Below, piece after piece: positions 33,101 through 42,000 of a stretch of 64,000 nt of DNA. Where the stretch lies: assembly GCF_000482465.1 (NCBI RefSeq), contig NZ_KI519422.1, positions 248,001 to 312,000 on the forward strand, in the 5' to 3' direction. A program made the position numbers and the translations under genes. Numbering within the stretch: position 1 is the first letter of the stretch; the number at the start of each line of letters is the position of its first letter. Under the pieces are notes generated by a model, which was given only the letters and a program-made list of their open reading frames with translations, searched no databases and was not told the DNA's origin. Source of the stretch: Runella limosa DSM 17973 (GTDB lineage: Bacteria; Bacteroidota; Bacteroidia; Cytophagales; Spirosomataceae).

Positions 33101-35590
33101 TTGCCAGCGGGTTGCGTGATTAGCAGCCAGCAAGACTTGGGCGGTGACGATACGAAAGATTCAGATTTCAACCCAACAACGGGCTTGAGTCAAGTCGTGA
33201 CCATCAATGCTTTGGGAACAGGCATTGCCAAAGATAACCCAACGGTTGACGCGGGCTTGTATTCTCCGAAAGGTTCGATTGGCGATTACGTTTGGAAAGA
33301 CCAAAACAACAACGGTGTTCAAGACTCAGGAGAGCCAGCGGTAGCGGGCGTGATCGTTCAATTGTTGAACTCAACCACCAGTGCGGTGTTGGCGACTGAT
33401 ACAACGAACGCTCAAGGTTTGTACTTGTTCTCAAATTTGGAAAGCGGTACTTACCAAGTGAAAATTGTAACGACGAGTCTGCCAGCGGGTTGTGTCATCA
33501 GCAGCCAGCAAGACTTGGGCGGTGACGATACGAAAGACAGTGATTTTAACCCAACGACTGGCTTGAGCCAAGTGGTGACAATCAATGCGTTGGGAACGGG
33601 TCTTGCGAAAGACAACCCGACGGTGGATGCAGGCTTGTATTCTCCGAAAGGTTCAATTGGTGACTATGTTTGGAAAGACCAAAACAACAACGGTGTTCAA
33701 GACTCAGGAGAGCCAGCAGTGGCAGGTGTGATTGTTCAATTGTTGAACTCAACCACCAGTGCGGTGTTGGCGACTGACACGACGAACGCTCAAGGTTTGT
33801 ACTTGTTCTCGAATTTGGAAAGTGGTACTTACCAAGTGAAAATTGTAACAACGAGCTTACCAGCAGGTTGCGTGATTAGCAGTCAGCAAGACTTGGGCGG
33901 TGACGATACGAAAGATTCAGATTTCAATCCAACGACAGGTTTGAGTCAAGTCGTGACAATCAATGCGTTGGGAACAGGTTTGGCCAAAGATAACCCGACG
34001 GTGGATGCAGGCTTGTATTCTCCGAAAGGTTCAATTGGTGACTATGTTTGGAAAGACCAAAACAACAACGGCGTTCAAGACTCAGGTGAGCCAGCGGTTG
34101 CAGGTGTGATCGTTCAATTGTTGAACTCAACCACCAGTGCGGTGTTGGCGACTGACACGACGAACGCTCAAGGTTTGTACTTGTTCTCGAATTTGGAAAG
34201 TGGTACTTACCAAGTAAAAATTGTAACAACGAGCTTACCAGCAGGTTGCGTGATTAGCAGCCAACAAGACTTGGGCGGTGACGATACGAAAGACAGCGAC
34301 TTTAATCCAACGACAGGTTTGAGCCAAGTAGTAACCATCAATGCGTTGGGAACAGGTCTTGCCAAAGATAACCCAACGGTGGATGCAGGATTAGTTATAC
34401 CATGCGTAGAGTCGAGTGTAACCTTGACGGGTACCCCTGTATGTTCGGCCAATCTGCAGACATATAGCATTACGTTCAATGTCACCAATAAACTAGGTAT
34501 TGTAAAGGTGAACAAAGGAGTGCTTACAGGTAATAATCCTTATACTGTGACAGGCATTCCATCGGGGCAAAGTGTGATTATCACGGATAGTTTAAGTGCG
34601 CTTTGTAAATCAGACACGACGATTGTAGGGCCTAACTGTAACTGTAATCCAGCGCTACCGCAATTATTGACACCAAGTTTGACGGCTTGTATCGGGGATA
34701 CTTTCCCGACCTTAAAAGCGACGGTGGTGGGTCTTGCAACTGTAGAATGGTTTAGTCAACAAACAGGCGGAACAGTGTTGTTTACGGGCTTAAACTTCAA
34801 GCCAAGTGGCATAGTAGCAGCCAATACGGTCTTCTATGCGCAAGCACGTAGCACAGACCCAACCTGTCCAACGGCGGTAAGTACAGGCCGAGTCCCAGCG
34901 ACGATAAATGCTCAAAGTTGTATAGACACGGTTGACTTAGCATTGAAGAAGTCGATTAACACGAAGATAGCGCAGGTAGGTGATATACTTACTTATACGC
35001 TAAAAGTCTGGAATGAATCGAACAAAAATGCAACGGGCGTAGAAGTCGCGGACAGTATTGCGACGACGGTACAGTTCATTGCGGGTAGTTTTCAACCAAG
35101 CCGTGGTAGTGCGACAATCAGCGGCAATGTCATAAAGTGGACGATTGGCAACATTGCAGCCAATGGCGATACGGTGACGTTGACCTATCGAGTACGAGCG
35201 ACCCAAGAAGGGCTGCACTTCAACACGGCTGAAATCTCGAAAGTAGATCAAAAAGATGTGGATTCGACGCCAGGCAATGGTAGCCAGACAGAAGACGACA
35301 TCGACCGCCAGTGTTTTAGCGTGCCATTTAAGGTGTGCCCAACCAACCAAGTGGAAGCATCGGTACCTGCGTCTTTGACAAATGTACAATGGTTCAAAGA
35401 TGGTGGAACGACGCCAGTAGCAACGGGCAATGTGGTATTGCTGAGTGAAGTGGGTATATATACTTTCACTGCAACAAATCAGACTTGTCCAGCAGAAGGA
35501 TGTTGTCCAATCATCATTGAGCCAGGAGTGAACTGCTGCCCAGAGGATTTGTGCGTGCCATTCACGATTCAAAAAAGAAAGAAAAAGTAA
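27197..35590 (+). CDS. Giant surface protein 1: SdrD_B-like repeat protein with Cys-rich C-terminal signal
   Basis: 2797 residues. Signal peptide with a long basic N-region, cleaved near residue 48 (QQLMAQ). Order: an SdrD_B-like domain (about 49-125, SGTVFRDFNINGTQQT), a 500-residue region with propeller-like strands (about 130-630; ISEDGRTLYVINLYQKKLIS), a single SdrD_B domain (about 633-765, IEIGNRIWLDTNRNGIQDPG), then 13 tandem SdrD_B repeats of about 125 residues (768-2398), each starting GSIGDYVWKDQNNNGVQDSG with Asp/Asn loops that probably bind calcium. The C-terminal block has an Ig-like module (about 2490-2575), a DUF11-like module (about 2581-2700) and a Cys-rich end (about 2707-2797: CPAEGCCP, NCCPEDLC, then KRKKK). 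The likely role is a long calcium-stiffened adhesin or matrix protein. It is monocistronic with a terminator at 35612. An ATG six bases downstream is an alternative start. Confidence 0.88.
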   Translation: MFMYPNNYQRFALLAKNKELNPPRRIGRLLKWGLFFVALLLNQQLMAQVSGTVFRDFNINGTQQTTNPIEPGLEGVTVKAFNASNVQVGATATTSATGAYTIAGITGNVRLEFTLPNTFYASNGKTGNTTVRFVTAPLTGVNLAANNPSDYCPGIPDVIVTCFVNGNPTLGGTAGTGDALVKFPYDIANASTTSPTHLANANEVGSVWGAAYQRETNKVFTSAFLKRHVGLLSAGLGGIFTTQLGTTPSTALLVDLETFSGAPHNIDLGQSVIGTRTLPAAANGSNEDPSAFGAVGKVGLGGMTISEDGRTLYVINLYQKKLISINIGVPAKTTITSADIHTYTIPDPGCTNGVSRPFAVRYYHGKVYVGTVCTAESAGGTQSNLHSYVYTFDPATTTFNSTAVANFSLNYPKGKVHTSETPDKWLPWTDNFSVLYKGVPVGTPGAPRTMRPQPMLSDIDFVENGDMVLGFTDRSGHQLGYRNTGAGASNDSIFSGYIGGDLLRLAKGSSTWTLESGGNVSGLTGSANSQGPGGGEFYSDDQYSGQLVIGGPIVEIHQETYVGSSFTLPGSGLLMATVMDPLSTWSGGTSWFSNTTGKYTKRYQIYQSTADGGITFGKAAGLGALELSCAPSPIEIGNRIWLDTNRNGIQDPGENGVGGVVVTLCDSTGATITTVTTDGNGNYYFASLTGTDATGIKYGVALKPFTKYRLKIPATNGTNVLASTDALGNDSADNDFALNGTSGELTFITGGSGANIHTYDGGYQPPVGSLGNFIWKDTNDNGKQDSGEAGQAGVIVQLVQGATVVATDTTDANGIYGFNNLSAGNYQVKILVSSLPAGCVISSKKDAAGVADTLDSDFDPTTGLSQSVTITPTGSGIAKDNPTIDGALYSPLGSIGNYVWKDANNDGKQDPTEAGQAGVIVQLLQGSSVIDEDTTDANGFYSFNNLTSDTYQVKLLLTSLPAGCVISSKPNAAGVADTLDSDFNAAGLSHLITIDTSKPATDTSRNNPHIDAALYSPKGSIGDYVWKDLNDNGIQDDGATGVKDVIVELYKGSTTGSPVAKDTTDASGAYGFTNLDAGDYYVKVVITSLPVGCVISTKQDLGGDDTKDSDVNPVTGFSAKITLDPTLTGLSKDNPTIDAALYSPKGSIGDYVWKDQNNNGVQDSGEPAVAGVIVQLLNSTTSAVLATDTTDASGLYLFSDLSSGTYQVKIVTTSLPAGCVISSQQNLGGDDTKDSDFNPTTGLSQVVTINALGTGIAKDNPTVDAALYSPKGSIGDYVWKDQNNNGIQDATEVGVAGVIVQLLNSTTSAVLATDTMDASGLYLFSDLSSGSYQVKIVTTSLPADCALSSQQDLGGDDEKDSDFNSTTGLSQVVTIDALGTGTAKDNLTVDAALYSLRGSIGDFVWKDQNDNGIQDPNESPVADVIVQLLQGTTVIATDTTNFNGLYLFPNLPNGTYQVKIVTTSLPDSCVISSKQDLGGDDTKDSDFNPTTGLSPLITINVSGTGIAKDNPTIDAALSTPKGSIGDYVWKDQNNNGVQDSGEPAVAGVIVQLLNSTTSAVLATDTTDASGLYLFPNLKSGTYQVKIVTTSLPAGCVISSQQDQGGDDTKDSDFNPTTGLSQVVTINALGTGLAKDNPTVDAGLYSPKGSIGDYVWKDQNNNGVQDSGEPAVAGVIVQLLNSTTSAVLATDTTDANGLYLFSNLESGTYQVKIVTTSLPAGCVISSQQDLGGDDTKDSDFNPTTGLSQVVTINALGTGIAKDNPTVDAGLYSPKGSIGDYVWKDQNNNGVQDSGEPAVAGVIVQLLNSTTSAVLATDTTNAQGLYLFSNLESGTYQVKIVTTSLPAGCVISSQQDLGGDDTKDSDFNPTTGLSQVVTINALGTGIAKDNPTVDAALYSPKGSIGDYVWKDQNNNGVQDSGEPAVAGVIVQLLNSTTSAVLATDTTNAQGLYLFSNLESGTYQVKIVTTSLPAGCVISSQQDLGGDDTKDSDFNPTTGLSQVVTINALGTGIAKDNPTVDAGLYSPKGSIGDYVWKDQNNNGVQDSGEPAVAGVIVQLLNSTTSAVLATDTTNAQGLYLFSNLESGTYQVKIVTTSLPAGCVISSQQDLGGDDTKDSDFNPTTGLSQVVTINALGTGLAKDNPTVDAGLYSPKGSIGDYVWKDQNNNGVQDSGEPAVAGVIVQLLNSTTSAVLATDTTNAQGLYLFSNLESGTYQVKIVTTSLPAGCVISSQQDLGGDDTKDSDFNPTTGLSQVVTINALGTGLAKDNPTVDAGLYSPKGSIGDYVWKDQNNNGVQDSGEPAVAGVIVQLLNSTTSAVLATDTTNAQGLYLFSNLESGTYQVKIVTTSLPAGCVISSQQDLGGDDTKDSDFNPTTGLSQVVTINALGTGLAKDNPTVDAGLVIPCVESSVTLTGTPVCSANLQTYSITFNVTNKLGIVKVNKGVLTGNNPYTVTGIPSGQSVIITDSLSALCKSDTTIVGPNCNCNPALPQLLTPSLTACIGDTFPTLKATVVGLATVEWFSQQTGGTVLFTGLNFKPSGIVAANTVFYAQARSTDPTCPTAVSTGRVPATINAQSCIDTVDLALKKSINTKIAQVGDILTYTLKVWNESNKNATGVEVADSIATTVQFIAGSFQPSRGSATISGNVIKWTIGNIAANGDTVTLTYRVRATQEGLHFNTAEISKVDQKDVDSTPGNGSQTEDDIDRQCFSVPFKVCPTNQVEASVPASLTNVQWFKDGGTTPVATGNVVLLSEVGIYTFTATNQTCPAEGCCPIIIEPGVNCCPEDLCVPFTIQKRKKK
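29500..34390 (+). repeat. Thirteen tandem SdrD_B-coding repeats (about 375 bp)
   Basis: Units begin near 29500, 29872, 30245, 30620, 31003, 31385, 31756, 32130, 32507, 32885, 33260, 33640 and 34015. The first six are divergent; units seven to thirteen are nearly identical in protein and very close in DNA with a period of 375 bp. The array may vary in copy number and is easily collapsed in assembly. Confidence 0.92.
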
Positions 35591-35611
35591 AATAAGGTTG
35601 TAGCCAACCGC

Positions 35612-35647
35612 GCCCCCCTTTTTCATCGGAAGAAGGGGGGCTTTTTG
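35612..35647 (+). terminator. Rho-independent terminator of giant gene 1
   Basis: GCCCCCCTT (35612-35620) pairs with AAGGGGGGC (35633-35641), followed by TTTTTGTTG. Confidence 0.92.
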
Positions 35648-35805
35648 TTGTCTTGCTTGGCTGTTTTTTCCCAAAGATTTGGTAACAGGTATTCCCAAAG
35701 AGGGCGTAATCTTAAAGTGAGCAGATGTTTATATCCCATTTGTAGTGAATGCGAGAAAAAGTTGGAAAGGTATTTAACGGTCTTTGGTATTCTTGAAGGG
35801 ATAAT

Positions 35806-35840
35806 AAAAAAGGGAAATAGGTGCTTATTGCCCTTTTTTT
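35806..35840. terminator. AT-rich hairpin with T tract
   Basis: AAAAAAGGG (35806-35814) and CCCTTTTTTT (35831-35840) with partly paired inner bases. It works on paper as a bidirectional terminator. Confidence 0.6.
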
Positions 35841-35987
35841 AATGTGTATTCTTGAAGTTTGGTTCGATTGTTGCGGGATATAGCACTTCGTTTGCAGATA
35901 TAAACTTATGATGATTGGATATTAATATTTTGAGTTGGTATCCAATTGATTTGTTAGTATATACTGAATTTCTAATAAAAAATCACA

Positions 35988-35995
35988 TTGGTATG
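35988..35995 (+). promoter_or_regulatory. Shared TTGGTATG motif before giant gene 2
   Basis: The same octamer occurs at 43181 before giant gene 3 (66 and 64 bp from the respective ATGs) and at 47837 and 47921 before giant gene 4. It may be a -33 type element or a regulator site. Confidence 0.35.
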
Positions 35996-36061
35996 TGTTT
36001 TGCTGCAAAAAGGTAGATAAAAGAATGATTTTTCACTTACCCTATTTTGTCGCACATCTGC

Positions 36062-39000
36062 ATGAAATCTTTACTTCGCACTTATCGAGGGGAGTATGTC
36101 AATTGGCTGTTTAGTTTTTGGCTACAGTCGCTGGCTATCATAGGTATATTCCTATGGAGCTCTCAGAAAACCCAAGCCCAGTGTTCTGTCACTATTCGTA
36201 AAGTAACGGTCTCAGGCTGTTACTTGGTGAATGGCCAAAGCAAAGCCACCGTCAGTGTTGAGGTGGGATGGACTAATGCCCCCAGTGGTGGTGTGATTAC
36301 CGTCACAACAGGTTCTCAAACGAGGACAATTACCCCAGGAAGTATTACAGTAAGTTACCCTCAGGCAAACAATAGCGCGCCACTATCAGGGACACAAACC
36401 ATTGTAAGCCCACAGGTGGTAGCTTTTGAAGTAGATGCTAATGGGAGCACCAATAATGCCCTTACAGCTCGATTTAATGCTACTTGTACAACATCAACCA
36501 CATTTAATGCTCCAGCAGCCTGCCCTACAGCAGCTTGTAGTGGAAATAACGTAGGGGGGATGGTTTTCAAAGACTTTAATGATAACGGGGTCAGAGAAGC
36601 GGGAGAAACCGCAGGGGTTTCGGATGTTGCCGTCAAAGCCATCGCGTGTGATGGTACGGTTTATAACACCACCACTGATGGATACGGCTTTTATTCGATT
36701 CCTGTTCCTGCTAACAAATACCCTGTTCGGGTTGAGTTTAGTAGTGTACCTTCTATTTATAAGCTAGGAGTAAACGGAACTAATTCTCGTACCTCAGTTC
36801 AATTTGTCAATGCGCCTTCTTGTAATATCCATTTGGGGATAGTCAATCCAGTCGAATATTGTTCGGGTAGTAACCTAAGGGTGTTTGTGCCTTGTTTTAC
36901 GTACGGCGATCCTTTGATAAGTTCGCAGCAAGGAGTAAGCGCAGCCAATCTTTCTGCCAATGCTGACGCCTTGGTAAGTATTCCATACCGTGTTTCGTCT
37001 TCGACTTTTCAAGGCGAACAAATGATTACCAATGCGGGTAAAATAGGCACAATCTGGGGGTTGTCGTATAATAAATATACAAAAAAACTCTTTCTAAGTG
37101 CGGTTTTAAAACGCCATGCAGGACTGGGGTCTTTAGGCTTAGGAGGTTTGTATGTGATGGATTACACAAATTCAGCTTCTCCAACGGTAAGTAACTTCAT
37201 CAATGTATCGACTATCGGTATCAACGTTGGTACCATTGCTACCAACAGTGCTCGCGGTTTACAGGCTGATAAAACCCAACCTAGCCGTGACCAACAGTCG
37301 TTTAGTGCCATTGGCAAAGTAGGGATCGGTGATATGGATGTGTCAGACGATGGTAATAAATTATGGTTGACCAACTTGAGTGATAAAAAATTGTATTCAA
37401 TTGATATTACCCAATACAACCAAAATGGAACTGCGCCTACGACTAGCAATGTAGCCAGCTTTACTATTCCTGCTACGTGTACGGGAGGTGAGTACCGTCC
37501 TTGGGCGATAAAAGCCTACAACGGCAAAGTGTATGTCGGTGGTGTTTGTGATGCTTCTACTTCTTCTAAAACAAACCTTCGTGCTTCTGTATATGAATTA
37601 GATGGAACAACATTTACTCAAATCTTTGACTTCCCGCTAACCTATCCTAAAGGTTATCCAGCGGCAGCCAATACAAGCATTACGGGCTGGTTTCCTTGGA
37701 CTGATAACTTTAATGATTTGCTTGAAGGCACAGTACTTCGTCATCCTGTTCCTATTTTCACTGATATTGAGTTTGATGTTGATGGCTCGATGGTATTGGC
37801 TTTCGGAGACCGTACTGGTTTACAAGGTGGAGATGCCAACTATCATCCTAATACAACAACGACAGACTTATATGAGACAAACTCACAAGCAGGGGATATT
37901 TTAAGGGCTTTTTATGCCAATGGTGCGTTTGTATTAGAAAACAATGCCAAGGCAGGGCCTAACACTGGATATGGGCCTGCTAATTCGCAAGGGCCAGGTT
38001 TTGGGGAGTTTTACGATGATAACTGGCGCCAAGACGGAAATCCTAATCGAATCTGGCACGCCGAACAAATCATGGGTGGACTGGCCCTTAAACCAGGCTC
38101 TGGTGAGGTGGTCGTAACGACGATTGACCCTGTAGATGAGCAACCGTATGCAGGAGGAGTTCGTTATATGAACAACAGCGACGGTAAAGTGACTGGGGCT
38201 TATTCGGTCTATGTGACACGAGCTCCGGGCGCTTTCCAAATCCCAGGTACGTTTGCCAAAGCAACAGGTTTGGGTGATATAGAATTGAACTGTGATAACT
38301 TAGACATCATAGAAATCGGAAATCGCACTTGGCTTGATACCAACAAAGACGGTATTCAGGATGCTTGTGAAAAAGGTTTGAAAGATGTGAGTGTAACACT
38401 CTACAAAGGCAATACAAAAATTGCTACTACAAAAACCGACGCCAACGGAGAATACTACTTCAGCCGTAAATCGAAATTGACCACAGGTACGTGGTCGGCA
38501 ACGGGAGCTGATACGACTTTATTGCCTCTTACGGCTTATCGTTTGGTTTTTGGTACATCAGGACAAATCACCAATAGCAGTGATACCTTGGCAGTTGCAG
38601 GTCTTGGGAAGTTTTTACTGACACTAAAAGACGCAACTACAGGGACTGGCAATGACCATAACGATAGTGATGCAGCCAAAGCAAGTGTAACGGGCGAAGG
38701 AGGTAGTTTCCCCGTGATTACACTTACAACAGGTACAGTAGCTACGACGAATCACACGTTTGATGCTGGTTTTTACTGCGTAGAACCTTATAACTATAAA
38801 GTAACTGTTACGCAAGCAACGTGTACAGCCATCACGCCTAATAGCGATGCCAAAATAGAGCTGACCGACGTAAAATGTGCCGATAAGTACGCTTTCTCGA
38901 AAAATTCAGGTGGTGTCTTTACAGGAGCTGCTTACGCTTCAGCGACGGCATTGACAGGGACAACCATTACGTTGAACAACTTAGCCAACCCCGCCACGGC

Positions 39001-42000
39001 GGCAGGCGATACGTTCTACATTCGTTTGTACAACGGCTTGTGCTGCTACAAAGACACAACGATTATTTTACCATTCAAAGATTGTAGCTGTATCAAACCT
39101 GTAGTGACTGCCACGCCAAAAAATCAAGTAATTTGCCAAGGAGGAACAATCGCTTCTTACACTGCGGTCACTCTTCCAAGTGCAGGGATTACTTACCGTT
39201 GGTATGGTCCATTGACTGATACGACGGGAACGTTAGGAACAGCAATTAGTGGTCAAACCAATGCTTCATTCACTCCAGCAGGAGGCTTTACAGGAAGAAG
39301 ATATTATGCTGTGATAGCAACTGGCGTAGCCCCAATATGTTCGGATACGGCCTTTGTGTCATTGACAATTAACGTTCGCCCAGTAGCCAATGCAACGGCT
39401 AAACAGCAAACAATTTGCGTGGGTGATTTACCTGCGGCCTTCACCGCTACTCCAAGTACGGGCGTAAGTTACCGTTGGTACGGAGCGTTGAGCGATACAA
39501 CAGGTAGCTTAGGAACAGCCATTGGTGGTGCAACAAGTGCAAGCTTTACACCATCTGGTAGTGCGATTACGACGGTAGGAACGAAGTATTACGCAGTGAT
39601 TGTGACCAATACCCAAACGTCATGTGCCGATACTGCTTTTGTTCGTTTGGTAGTGAACAAGAAGCCAACCGCAGGAGCTGATAGCACAGGTACCAATGCG
39701 ATTTGTAATACCGTAGGTACTATCAATTTGCCAGACGCTGCCGCAGGCGAGACTTGGACTCAATTAGGAAATACCCCAAGTGTGGCGACGATTGACGCAC
39801 AAACAGGCGCTGTAACGGGACTGACAAGTATCGGTGTGTATCAGTTTGTTCTTAGAAATGCCCAAACGGGTTGTGCTGATACCGTAGCCGTAGAGGTGAA
39901 AAACTGCCAGAAAGGCTCAATTGGCGACTACGTGTGGAAAGATTTGAACGATAACGGTGTCCAAGATTCGGGAGAACCAGGAGTGAGAGGCGTCATCGTT
40001 CAATTGCTAAACTCGACGACAAACGCTGTCTTAGCAACCGATACAACAGACGTGAGTGGTTTGTACGGTTTCAATGGCTTGGAGTCGGGTAGTTACAAAG
40101 TGAAAATTGTGTTGAGTAGTTTGCCAGATAGCTGTGTCATTAGCAGCAAACAAAACCAAGGCGGAGATGATACCAAAGATTCGGATTTTAGCCCAACAAC
40201 GGGAGAAAGCCAAGTTGTAGTAATCAATACCTTGGGAACAGGTTTACAAAAAGATAATCCAACCATCGACGCAGGCTTGTTTACGCCAAAAGGTTCGATT
40301 GGGGATTATGTTTGGAAAGATTTGAATGACAACGGCGTACAGGATTCGGGCGAGCCAGGAGTGCGAGGTGTAATCGTACAATTGTTGAACCCGACGACGA
40401 GTGCCGTGTTGGCCACTGATACAACAGACGCGAGTGGTTTGTATTCTTTCCCGAACTTATTGAGTGGAAGTTACCAAGTGAAAATCGTGTTGAGCAGTTT
40501 GCCAGATAGCTGCTTGATTAGCAGCAAACAAAATCTAGGTGGCGATGACACGAAAGATTCTGATTTTAGTCCAACGACAGGCTTGAGCCAAGTGGTGACG
40601 ATTGATGCCAAAGGCACGGGCATTGTCAAAGATAACCCAACCATCGACGCAGGCTTGTTTACGCCGAAAGGTTCGATTGGAGATTATGTTTGGAAAGATT
40701 TGAATGACAACGGCGTACAAGATTCGGGTGAGCCAGGCGTAAAAGGCGTAATTGTGCAGTTGTTGAATGCAACCACAAGCGCTGTGTTGGCCACTGATAC
40801 AACAGACGCGAGCGGTTTGTATTCTTTCCCGAACTTATTGAGTGGCAGCTACCAAGTGAAAATCGTAGTCACAAGTTTGCCAGACAGCTGTACCATCAGC
40901 AGCAAACAAAATCAAGGTGGCGATGACACGAAAGATTCTGATTTCAGTCCAACCACAGGCTTGAGCCAAGTGATAACTATCACTGCGACAAGCACAGGTT
41001 TGGCGAAAGACAACCCAACGATTGATGCAGGTTTGTTCACACCAAAAGGTTCGATTGGGGATTATGTTTGGAAAGACCAAAACGACAACGGTGTTCAGGA
41101 TGCTACCGAGCCACCAGTGGCAGGGGTAATCGTTCAGTTGCTGCAAGGGACAACAGTTTTGGCAACGGATACAACGGATGCCAATGGCTTGTATTTGTTC
41201 CCGAACTTGTTGAGTGGTACGTACCAAGTCAAAATCGTAACGAGTAGTTTGCCAGCAGGTTGCGTAATTAGCAGCAAAAAAGACCAAGGTGGTGACGATA
41301 CCAAAGACAGTGATTTTGACCCGACTACAGGCTTGAGCCAGCTGGTTACAATCAATGCTTTTGGAACGGGTATTGCCAAAGACAATCCAACGGTGGATGG
41401 TGCTTTGTTCTCACCAAAAGGCTCGATTGGGGATTATGTTTGGAAAGATTTGAACGACAATGGCGTTCAAGACGCAGGTGAACCACCAGTAGCAGGTGTG
41501 ATTGTTCAGCTATTGAACGCAACCACGAGCGCAGTTTTGGCTACTGACACAACAAATGCGCAGGGCTTGTACTTGTTCTCTGATTTGTCGAGCGGAAGCT
41601 ACCAAGTGAAAATTGTGGTAACGAGCTTGCCAGACAGTTGCATCATTAGCAGTAAACAAAATCAAGGCGATGATACCAAAGATAGTGATTTTAGTCCAAC
41701 GACAGGATTGAGCCAAGTGGTAGAAATTGTGGCGACTGGCACAGGTTTACAAAAAGACAATCCAACCATCGACGCAGGTTTGGTTGTACCATGTATCACA
41801 ACAAGCTTTACGTTGACGGGAGCACCTGTGTGTTCGGCGGATGTTCAGACGTACAGTTTAACCTTTAGTGTAACGGGCAAAAATGGCGCAATAAAAGTAG
41901 ATAAAGGCGTATTGAGCGGAAATAATCCATACACAGTAACGGGTATTCCTTCGGGAGCGAGCGTACGGATTGTGGATACGTTGAGTGCGATTTGCGTACA

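Larger units (their letters stand above)
35648..36061. other. 414-bp non-coding region between giant genes 1 and 2
   Basis: AT-rich. It holds a second hairpin (35806-35840: AAAAAAGGG paired with CCCTTTTTT) that could end transcription from either side, and a TTGGTATG motif at 35988-35995, 66 bp before the next ATG. A 65-codon open frame at 35645 has no signal or family features and is not called. Confidence 0.6.

Noticed and set aside
32405-34515. Repeated antisense open frames opposite the SdrD_B array
   Set aside because: They recur with the period of the repeat and are shadows of it; no signal or family features.
35000-35698. 232-codon open frame on the minus strand
   Set aside because: It lies opposite the conserved C-terminal block of giant gene 1, has low-complexity content and similar shadows occur opposite the other giants.
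35645-35842. 65-codon open frame between giant genes 1 and 2
   Set aside because: It starts inside the terminator, has no family features and overlaps a second hairpin.
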